Below, one piece after another: positions 42,975 through 52,429 of a stretch of DNA of 64,000 bases (the first letter of the stretch is position 1; each line of letters opens with the position of its first letter). The DNA is from Teratosphaeria epicoccoides. Its lineage: Eukaryota > Ascomycota > Dothideomycetes > Mycosphaerellales > Teratosphaeriaceae. Both the position numbers and the translations under genes were made by a program. The notes below the pieces were generated by a model that worked only from the letters and a program-made list of their open reading frames with translations, was not told where the DNA came from and did not search any database. Where the stretch lies: contig JADDMT010000079.1 in NCBI GenBank assembly GCA_021401465.1, positions 1 to 64,000 on the forward strand, read 5' to 3'.

Positions 42975-43954
42975 ATGTCGTCCTCCGATCTGGTGGCGCA
43001 ATTGCAGAGCACCGTTGACAAGCTCGAGGCACGGGTGCACGACCTCGAGGCCAAGCTTCACGGACACGCTCCCTCAAAGTCTGGCGATGGCTTGCGAATG
43101 ATCTTGATTGGTCCTCCCGGTGCTGGTGAGTCAACGGAAGGGGCATTGGATAGGTACCAAAGCGGGTGACGACGGCGAGAGACTGATCCTTCAATGCGAC
43201 TGCAGGCAAGGGTACGCAGGCGCCGAAGCTGAAAGAGCGTTATGGCTGCTGTCACTTGGCGACTGGCGACATGTTGCGCGCACAGGTGGCGGCGAAGACT
43301 GAGCTGGGTCGGCAAGCAAAAAAGATCATGGACCAGGGAGGTCTTGTTTCGGACGAAATTATGGTCAACATGATCCAGAACGAGCTCGACAACAACAGGG
43401 AGTGCAAGAACGGGTGGGTAGACAGCAGATCATCCAGTGGCCGAATGACATGCTGGCGGATACATTGGAGGGTCGCAATGCTGACGAGTCCCACTAGATT
43501 CATCCTGGACGGCTTCCCACGTACTGTACCACAAGCCGAGAAGCTCGACGGCATGCTTACAGCCCAGCAAAAGCCACTGAAGCACGCCGTCGAGCTCCAA
43601 ATTGACGACGGTCTCCTCGTTGCCCGCATCACCGGCCGTCTCATCCACCCTGCCTCTGGCCGCTCCTACCACAAGATCTTCAACCCGCCAAAGAAGGAGA
43701 TGACTGACGACGTCACCGGCGAGCCCTTAATCCAGCGCTCTGACGACAACGCCGACACCCTCAAGAAGCGATTAGGGACCTACCACGACCAGACTGGCCC
43801 AGTCACCGACTACTACCGCAAGACGGGCATCTGGAAAAAGATCGATGCTAGCCAGGAGCCCGGTCGGGTGTGGAAGAGCTTGCTTGCTATCACCGAGGCA
43901 GAGCAGGGCAACTTGGGAGGCAGCTTGCTGAGCAAGATTGGGCTGAAGAACTAG
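42975..43954 (+). CDS. ADK1: Adenylate kinase, cytosolic/intermembrane-space type
   Basis: Three exons, 42,975-43,125, 43,206-43,413 and 43,498-43,954 (271 aa). The first intron is in the P-loop codon region and starts GTGAGT; the second has branch site GCTGAC. Motifs: a coiled N-terminal extension of about 40 residues, P-loop GPPGAGKGTQAP (46-57), ATGDMLRAQV of the NMP-binding part, NGFILDGFPRTVPQAEKL, a LID domain of the long type (GRLIHPASGRSYHKIFNPPK through QRSDDNADTLKKRL), and GRVW near the end. It catalyses ATP + AMP to 2 ADP and balances adenine nucleotides in cytosol and mitochondrial intermembrane space. The ATG at 42,975 is the first in the frame; the frame is open a little further upstream without ATG. 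Confidence 0.94.
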
Positions 43955-45049
43955 GAAGTCTTTGCGGATGGGCAGCAGCACCGTTCCTGGATCGCCGTTC
44001 CGTAAGGTGTATGGCGCTTGGGCGAAGATGATGGAAGACAGAGAAAAGATCGTGTAGATGTCGCGTTTGGCGTGGCGAAGATCTGGGTGTACACAACAGC
44101 GCGAAGTGTAAAATATTGGCATCTGTACTGCAGTGCCCGAATGCCACACCTGATGTGCCGGTCCCTGCTTCGCTCTTGGGGACATGCATCGTTTGCTGAA
44201 GATTGAGTTGACATACAGGCTCGTGTGTTACACTACCATGACGAGGGTCGGGCTTGGAAGTCTGGTAAGTTGATATTGCCCCGAATAGTGCTACGCTTAC
44301 TGTCCGGTAGGCGCCGTAAGCTTTCCACCCTTTAGTACCATGATCAAGAGATGGACAATGCATGTCGAGATGTCGCGAGGCATTTGCCGGTTCATTTCCT
44401 GGACGAGCCAAAGGAGCAATGGACCAGCTTTTGGGGTCTGACACTTTCCGTGGCTGGTCGAGCCCAAGCACTGTAGCCCAGAAGTCATGTCACTCGCCCT
44501 GAGTGTTGTAATGACTTGCATGAGGAAGCAGCGATTCGTGACGGTGCCGTCAAGGACATCATAGCTGATGGGATCATTTGGATGATGTTCTCGCCGTCAT
44601 GCAATCGAAAGTGACGGTGGTGATGGGACAAAAGTGAGTGACTGCACGGTCAGGCTGGATGGTGGTTGATAACATTACGACCCCGAGAGCTTCAGTCACA
44701 TCCCTCAATCAACCTGGATGGGTAGTCAGGTCGACAGCCAGGTCAATGAAATCTGATAGGCGCACTTTGACTTCTGTCAACAGTTGACAGGGTCTCGATT
44801 GAGACTGGGAAGGAGCGACCGACATCCCTGTCTCCTACCAAAGCGCACCTTCCGTTTTTATGATGAGTACTAGGCACCCGCCGGCTGACTCCCACTTTGA
44901 TCGGATTCTGCTTGCCTCTGAACACGCTTCCGCCTTCCATACACCAACAACACGATTGCTGGCGCCTCCTCAGGACCCGGAACCTGCCATTGGACTGCGC
45001 TTCGCATACACACTCACACGATAATCATCGCTAATCGTTGCAGACCAGC
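43955..45049. other. 1.1-kb intergenic stretch, nothing supported
   Basis: It lies between ADK1 and the next plus-strand gene. Minus-strand frames of up to 193 codons (43,890-44,471) overlap other open frames and include the ADK1 3' end, and show no recognisable domain. Pyrimidine-rich sequence just before 45,050 is typical of fungal promoters. Confidence 0.5.
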
Positions 45050-45962
45050 ATGTTCTCTTCCATCATCCGCCGCATAGACGGCGGCACCAAAAACTCCATG
45101 AAGCAATCCGCCACGACCGCGACCACCGCACAGAACACGCCGCTCCAAACCCGCACGAACTCCACAAAGACCACGACCTCCACTGCTATCGGTGGCAGCA
45201 CCACCGAGTTCCTGCCCGAACTGCAGAGCACGCCCCCGATGCCGACGTTCCAGAAGCCCGCAGTCGACAACCGCAAGTCCATGTCCGGGGACATCCTCGA
45301 CGACTTGACTGGCGGTCCGGTCGTGAGCAAGAGGCAAGAGCCACCGTCTCACCTCATTCTCATCTTAGACACACACTTACTAAACACAAAAACCCCGTAC
45401 AGGCGCCCCATTAGTACCGTGCAGCCCCTCCCTCCGATCGCCGACCCCGGCCGCCTCCTCAGCAACGCCGGCACCATGGTCGGCCCCGCCCTCATCCATC
45501 GCATGGAGGACACGCCACCGCTCCCCCGTGGCTGGACTTCCCAACACGATCGCGCAATCTGCATTCTCGACACGCACATGTATTCGCTCGAGGCGACGGT
45601 GCTGAAAATGCGCCGGACGTTCCCGGCGCTGAAGGGCATGCTGACGGCGGCGATGGTGCACAAGAGGTTGTTGCAGCTCGACCAGGACGTGTATGTGGAT
45701 TACTTCAAGGCGGGGTTGGAGAGTCTGGCGGTGAGAGAGAGGAAGAGGGAGGAGATGTTTGGGGAGGGAGATGCGAAGGTTTGTGCGGTTGTGAGTTGCC
45801 TTGAGGGATTCGAGTGCTGATTCATGGTAACAGGCTTCGCCGTCTGGTAGCCTCGTCAAGTCGCCGTCGTTGCTCAACATGATGCCGAACGGCGCGGATC
45901 ATACGCCTCAGCCGCGCAGGGCAGGAAAGAAGGAGATCCATCGCCTGATTAGACCTCACTAG
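45050..45962 (+). CDS. Conserved-looking protein of unknown function (285 aa)
   Basis: Two exons, 45,050-45,778 and 45,834-45,962. The intron begins GTTTGT, ends AACAG and is phase 0; the last exon ends RLIRPH. The start MFSSIIRRIDGGTK follows a CACACACTC-type leader; an ATG four codons upstream in frame is the alternative. The first 90 residues are Ser/Thr-rich. From about 150 the protein is ordered and helical (RAICILDTHMYSLEATVL, FPALKGMLTAAMVHKRLLQ, VYVDYFKAGLESLAVRERKR). No catalytic motif, signal peptide or membrane segment is visible, and I do not recognise the family. Third-position bias and clean splicing argue that it is a real gene. Confidence 0.7.
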
Positions 45963-46457
45963 ATTACATGACGGAGACGGAGTCTTGCATGCAGCGTTGG
46001 AGTTGAGGACTGGGATGCGGTTGGGTGGGTCACGAGAGCCCTGGTAATGCTAATGTTTGGTGGGTAATTGGGATGAAGCGCGGTAATGACGAGGATGATT
46101 GATGACTGCACGTACATCAGCGATCGATGGATATGATTGCGCTGTCACTGGTTGACAGTGACTTGGCGTTGGTGACACTGGGGCTCAAATGCAGCTGACA
46201 TGATGCTGCATTGTGTAACGTACATGCGAGATGAGCTGTCAAACCAGATGATAATCGTGAGCTCACCATCACCTGGCAACCAACAGGCCTCAACATCTTG
46301 ACGCCATGATCAAAATGGACTCGCAAGCTCGCCGTCATGGGGTTGACTTTGTTGACACGCTCATCGTCCTCCGCGATACCGAGTCACGCCATCATCAAGC
46401 CATCTCTCCTGCTCCCTCATCAGACTTCCCGACCACGCAACGCCAGTAGTGCCTCGC
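45963..46457. other. Convergent 3' intergenic region, nothing seen
   Basis: About 500 bp between two convergent genes, holding both 3' untranslated regions. No repeat or RNA gene recognised. Confidence 0.5.
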
Positions 46458-48658
46458 CTAAAAGCCTAGCTGCACGTTCGCCTTCCACTTCGGATCGAGG
46501 GTCTGCTCCAGCGCAAGGACCTACACCGCAATTAGCATCGACCACAACCCCCACCCCCCCAAATCCAAAATGGAAGAGCACTTACAACCGCCGTCCTAGT
46601 CGGGACATAGACCTGCAAGAAATTCTTCCTCCCATTCCACGCAAAATCCGTGGTAAAGAACCGCTGATCCTCTTTCACTCTCCCCAAACCCCCGAACGAC
46701 GGCGAATCCGTATTGATAACTGTACGGTATGTGCCCGCTTCTTCGACACCGACGCGGTAGTCTGTAAATGATTGCGAAGGGTGGAAATTGAAGATCCAGA
46801 GTAGTCCTGCGCGCTCGAACACAATCACCTTATCGCTTTCGTTCTTGAGGGAGATGTATGCTTGTGGAGAATGCAGCCATCCGTACTTCTCCTCTGTCCA
46901 CTGCATGCAGGAATCGAATTCGTTCAGGAATCTGTAGCGGAGGAGATGGTCGTCCACGAGGTTGAATTGCCGGCGGGCGTAATGGAAACTATTGCCGTTT
47001 CCCTCGCGAGGGAAGTCGAGCCATTCCGGGTGGCCGAACTCGTTGCCTTCGAAGTTCAGGTAGCCTTCGCCTCCCAGACCGTGGGTGATGAGACGGATCA
47101 TCTTATGCAGAGCCATTCCGCGCTCGATCACGGGTGTGAACTCGGAGAGGGTCGACATGTTGGTGTACATTTGTGCGTCGCAGAGCCAGAAGAGGAGTGT
47201 TTTGTCTCCTACCAGCGCTTGGTCGTGGGATTCAGCGTAGGCGATCGTTTTCTCGCCGTGCCGACGGTTGGTCAAGGTGAAGGCAAGATTTCCCATGTCC
47301 CATTCGATGTCTTGTTTCTCTTTCAGCCATTTGATGTACAGGTCCGGCACGGCCATGGCGAGTCTGTAGTCGAATCCTATTCCGCCTAGACTCAGCTTGA
47401 TGCACAGCGCCGGCATGCCACTGACGTCTTCGGCAATGGTGATAGCATCCGGGTAGAGGTCGTGTAGCATTTCGTTGGCGACCATGAGGTAGACCACGCC
47501 ATCTTCATCCACATTCGGGCCGAAGTATTCATGGTAGCCGCCAGAGAAGCCTGTGCCGATGCCATGGTGGGTGTAGAGCATGCTGGTGATGCCGTCGAAG
47601 CGGAAGCCGTCGAACTGGTATTCTTCCATCCAGAAGCGCAAATTGGAGAGCAGGAAGCGCAGGACCTCGTGGTGGCCGTAGTTGAAAAGGCGGGAGTCCC
47701 ACAGTTCGTGGCGGCCGCGTGCGCCTTCGTGGAAGTAGAGGTGGTCGCTGTTGTCGAACATGTTCAAGCCATCGAGCACATTCTTGGAGGCGTGGGAATG
47801 TACGACGTCGAGGAGGACTGTGATGCCCATGCCGTGGGCTGTGTCGATCAGTTCTTTGAGGTCGTCTGGCAAGCCGTAGCGAGATGAGGCGGCGAAAAAG
47901 CTGTTGATCTGGTAGCCGAATGAGGCGTAGTAGGCGTGTTCCATGACCGCCATGAGCTGAATTGTGTTGTAGCCCAGGTGCTTGATGCGTGGGAGGGTGT
48001 TGTGAGTGAACTCCACGTAGGTTGCCACCTTGGGTTCTGAACTGCTGATGCCGACGTGGGCCTCGTAGATCCTCGCACTGAGTGGCTTGGGGGGACGTGG
48101 GTTCTTGAAGTGGTATTTGTGCGGCGGATTCCAGAAGCGAGCATCGTAGACTGGCGAGACATTGAGGTCTTGGGTGACTCTCGTGATCCACGCGGGGATC
48201 CTCTCTGCTCTTGCGTGGTCGTCGGGCACGACCAAGCTGATCTTGACCTTGCTGTCGTGTGCTATGGCGGGCTGTCCGTTCCGAGGCGGCAGACTGATCT
48301 CCCACACGCCAAACGGATCACGCTTCATCTCGTGGCTGTCTCGATTCCACGCGTTGAAGTCGCCGATGAGGTACGCTCGCAAGGCGTTGGGAGCCCATTC
48401 CCGGTATGTGGTGGTGCCATCTTGGGCGACTGTGAAGCCGAACTTCTCGTATCCTCGGGAAAACTTCTCCAGACCGCCTTCTGTGTCGTTGATGGTCTTG
48501 ATCCAGTGTTGCGCCTTGCTGAATCTCGACTTGAGCGCGGGTGCGTATGGCTCGAGGTAGGGGTCGAGGAGGACGACGCCGGTGCCGTCGTTGGGCACGG
48601 TGCTGCTGGGCGGTGCAGCAGTCACGCTGTCTGGCGCCGCTTCGTTCAACGCGTCCAT
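46458..48658 (-). CDS. GLC3: 1,4-alpha-glucan (glycogen) branching enzyme
   Basis: Two exons on the minus strand: 48,658-46,586 (691 codons) and 46,520-46,458 (20 codons plus stop), joined across a 65-bp phase-0 intron starting GTAAGT; total 711 aa. The spliced C-terminus (VLALEQTLDPKWKANVQLGF) replaces a Gly/Cys-rich read-through tail. A CBM48 domain near 85-180 (TYREWAPNALRAYLIGDF) precedes a GH13 barrel with its four conserved regions: DVVHSH, GFRFDGITSM with the nucleophile Asp, TIAEDVSGMP with the acid/base Glu, and AESHDQ. A C-terminal all-beta domain follows. It forms alpha-1,6 branches in cytosolic glycogen. It is divergent from the mitochondrial ClpX gene, with 669 bp between start codons. 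Confidence 0.95.
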
Positions 48659-49327
48659 GATGCTGCGTTTGGATCGCGTGTTTCGACGTACCTACGCCGC
48701 GATACACAGGCCAACAGGCAGGTGGACACAATGCACAAGTACTGGAAGAAGGAACGACCGACGCCGAATAACACCGACGCTCGCAATGGATGGGGATATT
48801 GGCAGAGAAGGGATGGGCCACTGACACCCACGAGTCATCACTCATGCATATGACATTATGGGGTGGGCAGAAGTGTTCGGGGCGGACATGGACGCTCTCA
48901 CACCGTGAGCTCCTGCGTCACTGTACAGCCGACTCCTCTCTCCACCTCCATGATGAAGCCGCATTCGACTCCACCATTTCTCCGGGCCATGGCGCGGTGA
49001 GCGGTGCGGTGAGCTGTGTGGCGGCGGCAATCATCCGCGACCATCGCTTTCCACAAGTCATCACTCATGGATATGACATTATGGGGTACGCGGAGGTGTA
49101 GGAGGAGTCTTGACAGGTGAGACAAAGCCGCGCAGCTTCGATGTGGAGCATACCACCTGATTCCTACACATGTCATGGTGTGGAGGCGGGGACGGACCAC
49201 CACCCGTTCACCCTTCACCCTCCCCCCTCCCCACACATGGCCCTTGACTCTAGCCTCATGTGACTATGCATCCAAACCTGAGCTCTATGTGAGCTTTGCG
49301 GACCTCTGTCTAACATACTCCTCCACC
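48659..49327. promoter_or_regulatory. Divergent promoter of branching enzyme and MCX1, with a 32-bp direct repeat
   Basis: A 32-bp unit at 48,833-48,864 recurs at 49,056-49,087 with one mismatch (C versus G after ACTCATG). It contains CATCACTCATG and GACATTATGGGGT. The copies are 223 bp apart in the same orientation. The 191 bp between them are not obviously repeated. The unit may be a duplicated regulatory site or the footprint of a larger local duplication. An in-frame ATG of the MCX1 frame exists at 49,175. Confidence 0.6.
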
Positions 49328-51352
49328 ATGGCAACACCCGCCAAGCTCGCAGTGTCGCCGCAAGCTCGTCTGACCTACCTGGGCATCTCCGCCATCTTAC
49401 GAGGCCACCGCCCGCCATTAATACCATCCTGTCAATCGAGTCATGTCAAGAGATGTCTCGCGACAAGTAGAGCTCGTCGTGACTCAGGTCCTTACTTCCG
49501 CTCCGACTTTGCCAACCAGGGCTTCACCGGCGAATACATCCCCAACGAACAGACGACGGGTCCGCTCAAGGATGCATCCATCACTGGAGCTCCGCGCATC
49601 ACCCCGAAGCTCCTCAAAGATCATCTGGACCAGTTCGTGGTTGGACAGGAAAGAGCAAAGAAAGCATTGGCGACAGCAGTCTATAACCATTACCAGCGAA
49701 TACAGGAGCTGCAGAGACGAGCTGAAGAGGAGGAGGATCGGATGGCGCAGGAGGAGCGGAGGCGCATGAGCGAGTTGAGGAGACATCCGGTCGAAGGTAG
49801 GGAGAGTGACCTGAAGCGGGGGATTGCTGTGCCTTCACTGACGGCGGGCTGGCCTCAAGATGAATGGCCTGGTCAACGACCTACCATCAACATGCCCGCG
49901 CCTGCATCGTCGGGTGCGCAGCAGAATGATGTTGACTACAGACCGCTGAGTGGAGGGCAGAGACATCAGCAGAACCAGAACAGGCTGGGACCACCGCCAC
50001 TGGTTGATGACAGTCCGTTGACCATCGAGAAGAGCAACATACTGCTGCTGGGGCCATCTGGTGTCGGCAAGACGTTGATGGCAAAGACGCTGGCGAGAGT
50101 GCTGGAGGTGCCATTTTCCATGTCAGACTGCACGCCATTCACACAGGCTGGATACATAGGAGAGGATGCTGAGGTGTGCGTCCAGCGGTTACTGGCTGCG
50201 GCGAACTACGATGTCATGCGAGCAGAACGCGGCATCATTTGCTTAGACGAGATCGACAAAATCGCCACCGCCAAAGTCAGCAACGGCAAGGATGTCAGCG
50301 GCGAAGGCGTGCAGCAAGCATTGCTGAAGATCATAGAGGGTACGACATTGCAGATTCAGCCCAAGCAGGAACGGGGCAGCTCGACGGGCTCAGCCGGATC
50401 TAGCGGGAGTGGCCGCGGTCAGGGATATCCGACTAACAGTCCACTCTCCGGCGGCACTATGAGTGGCAGCGGCCAGCAGAACCCAACTTCGAGCGGCGCG
50501 CAGAAGGGTGAGATCTACAATGTCAAGACCGACAACATTCTCTTTATCTGCGCAGGAGCATTCAATGGCTTGCATAAACAGATTCTCGATCGCGTCAGCA
50601 AGGGAAGTATTGGCTTCGGTGCTACCGTCCGCGCGAGACCTGGCAGCTCCGAAGACAGCAATGTGCACGAGACGATAGTTGAAGGCGACGATGAGCTGTT
50701 TGAGAGACATCTTCCATATTACACTCCTGAGACATCCACCCAGTACACCTCAGATGGCCAAAAGAAGAAACGAACTTTCAACACTCTTGATTTAGTCGAA
50801 CCACAAGATCTACAGAAATACGGATTGATCCCCGAGCTCGTCGGTCGCATTCCTCTCTCGTGCGCACTCTCATCCCTCGACATCGAAGCCCTTGTCAAGG
50901 TCCTCACCGAACCGCGCAACAGCCTTCTTCAACAATACAAGCAACTCTTCGCCCTCTCCAGCATAGAACTCCGCATCACCTCCCCAGCCCTCCGCTCCAT
51001 CGCCTCCACCGCCGCGAGAATGGGCACTGGCGCGCGAGGTCTCAGAACAGTCGTGGAGCGCCTACTCGCGGACTGCATGTTCGAAACGCCCGGATCTGGC
51101 GTCAAATACGTCCTCATCACAGAAGACGTCGCAGAGCGGAAAGCTGGCGCGCTATACTTCTACCGTGGCGATCTGGCACGATTTCAGCAGGCTTGCGCGG
51201 CGGAAGAGGAAGCGTGGGAAGAGAGAATCAGGAGGGAGCATGGTGGTGGGGAGAGCGAGTGGGAAAAGCGGGGGAGGGTGAATTCAGAGGGTGGGGCCGC
51301 GACGACGTTTGAGGAGTATCGGCAGAAGGCTACGGCTGCGGGGTTTGTTTAA
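49328..51352 (+). CDS. MCX1: Mitochondrial ClpX-type AAA+ unfoldase (MCX1)
   Basis: A single exon, 674 aa from the ATG at 49,328 (context CCACCATGG); an in-frame ATG at 49,175 would add 51 residues. The first 50 residues are Arg/Ser-rich and almost free of acidic residues, as in a mitochondrial presequence. There is no N-terminal zinc-binding domain, as in yeast Mcx1. The AAA+ module has Walker A GPSGVGKT (about 241-248), a pore-loop region GYIGEDAEV, Walker B IICLDEIDK (about 302) and the arginine-finger segment LIPELVGRIP (about 500), followed by the ClpX C-terminal domain. A Ser/Gly-rich insert of about 50 residues sits at about 349-395. In yeast the protein acts in the matrix, including activation of 5-aminolevulinate synthase for heme synthesis. 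Confidence 0.93.
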   Translation: MATPAKLAVSPQARLTYLGISAILRGHRPPLIPSCQSSHVKRCLATSRARRDSGPYFRSDFANQGFTGEYIPNEQTTGPLKDASITGAPRITPKLLKDHLDQFVVGQERAKKALATAVYNHYQRIQELQRRAEEEEDRMAQEERRRMSELRRHPVEGRESDLKRGIAVPSLTAGWPQDEWPGQRPTINMPAPASSGAQQNDVDYRPLSGGQRHQQNQNRLGPPPLVDDSPLTIEKSNILLLGPSGVGKTLMAKTLARVLEVPFSMSDCTPFTQAGYIGEDAEVCVQRLLAAANYDVMRAERGIICLDEIDKIATAKVSNGKDVSGEGVQQALLKIIEGTTLQIQPKQERGSSTGSAGSSGSGRGQGYPTNSPLSGGTMSGSGQQNPTSSGAQKGEIYNVKTDNILFICAGAFNGLHKQILDRVSKGSIGFGATVRARPGSSEDSNVHETIVEGDDELFERHLPYYTPETSTQYTSDGQKKKRTFNTLDLVEPQDLQKYGLIPELVGRIPLSCALSSLDIEALVKVLTEPRNSLLQQYKQLFALSSIELRITSPALRSIASTAARMGTGARGLRTVVERLLADCMFETPGSGVKYVLITEDVAERKAGALYFYRGDLARFQQACAAEEEAWEERIRREHGGGESEWEKRGRVNSEGGAATTFEEYRQKATAAGFV

Positions 51353-52235
51353 GGGGTCAAGAAAGAGTGTAGCATGAGAGAATGCGTAGGAGTGGCTGCT
51401 GTGTTTCAGGAACACGATCTTGGCTGCCTCCTGGTGCGGTTCTGGTCGTGGGCACAGCGAATCCGCTTGACGGAGAGACTTGTGAATGCAAGATGATGTC
51501 CGCACTGCAAATTTCAGCGATCCAAAGTGTGGCTTCTTGGCCCGGTCGAGCGCTCAGCCTGGTCTCTTGTGCTCAATAGCTCAGAACTCCGTGTCGTCTT
51601 CATAGTCCATCATCCTTGCTGCCAGCATACCGACGCATGATTGTCAATTTGTGTCTTCCGTCGCACGCTGTTCTTGCCAGGTCACGCTCTGCCAGACAGT
51701 TACTGTCATTCTGGAAGTATGTGACGGAATTCAGGGTATCGGTGAAGAGAGGGCAAGGCTTGGTCGTCTAGTGGGGTTGATCGTTAGGGTTAGGGTTAGG
51801 GTTGCGGTCGGCCTTAAGGCAATGAGCTGTTTAGGCGATAGTGAGTAGTAGCCTATTAGCGCTGACGAAACATCGTTTATGTGCTGAGGAGTATGAGACG
51901 GCTCCTGCTCTGTGCGCTGCCCTTGGATGTCAGAACTTGGCTGGATCCGATACCGCATGTGTAGTGCATTTGGATTCACCCAGGTACCACGATATCTCGC
52001 TTGCCATGGTCATCTCAAAATGTCGAATACTTCATGCCGATGAATGTAGTCTTAACTACATCCTAGAGCGGAAATGTGCACAAGACCGACGATCAGTCCC
52101 AAGAGCCTACGTAATAAGCATCATTTCCGGCTCTTTGTCCGTGTCGTATCTGTCGCATCTCGGTACGCATGCATTTCTGTCGGAATCGCCTCAGGCGCGG
52201 TCGCCTGCCATGGATTCTCATTCAAGCGGTCGTTC
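51353..52235. other. Intergenic stretch with interstitial telomeric repeat
   Basis: About 880 bp after MCX1. Apart from the TTAGGG tract at 51,784-51,803, I see only short overlapping frames. The next recognisable sequence is remnants of NLR genes. Confidence 0.5.
51784..51803 (+). repeat. Interstitial telomere-type repeat (TTAGGG)3TT
   Basis: Three perfect TTAGGG units followed by TT, flanked by unique sequence. TTAGGG is the usual telomere repeat of filamentous ascomycetes. The tract is short and inside a genic region, so it is a relic or repair insertion rather than a chromosome end. Confidence 0.85.
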
Positions 52236-52279
52236 GAGATCAGAGTGAGAGCGCTGGCAGTGATGGATAGAGGATCCAT
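52236..52279 (-). pseudogene. N-terminal signature of a fungal NLR/STAND protein, inverted relic
   Basis: On the minus strand an ATG at 52,279 opens MDPLSITASALTL, a sequence very typical of the start of the Helo-like N-terminal domain of fungal STAND/NLR proteins. The frame then continues for about 50 codons without resembling that domain further. The NACHT sequence begins some 150 bp away on the opposite strand, so this is either a rearranged piece of the same gene or the end of another. Confidence 0.4.
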
Positions 52280-52429
52280 AGTGCAATATAGGGCTCGCGC
52301 CTTGCAGCGATCTGGGTCGGATATGCACAAGGAGCTTCGTGGTCATATTCATTATGAGAGCTGCGACGGTAAACAGAACTTTTCTTATGTCTGCGATCTC
52401 AGCTTGGCTCCTAGGCTGCAGAAGGATTG

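Noticed and set aside
45335..45420. Possible first intron in the 45,050 gene (GTGAGC to GTACAG)
   Set aside because: Using GTGAGC puts a stop directly after the acceptor. A weak GTCTCA donor would keep the frame but has poor consensus, so I kept the open frame unspliced.
47529..48305. 258-codon minus-strand ORF
   Set aside because: Frame-shifted shadow of the branching enzyme with Arg/Pro/His-rich composition typical of an out-of-frame GC-rich gene.
49175..49327. Upstream in-frame ATG for MCX1
   Set aside because: It would add 51 residues that do not resemble family N-termini. The ATG at 49,328 has a better context and starts an Arg-rich presequence.
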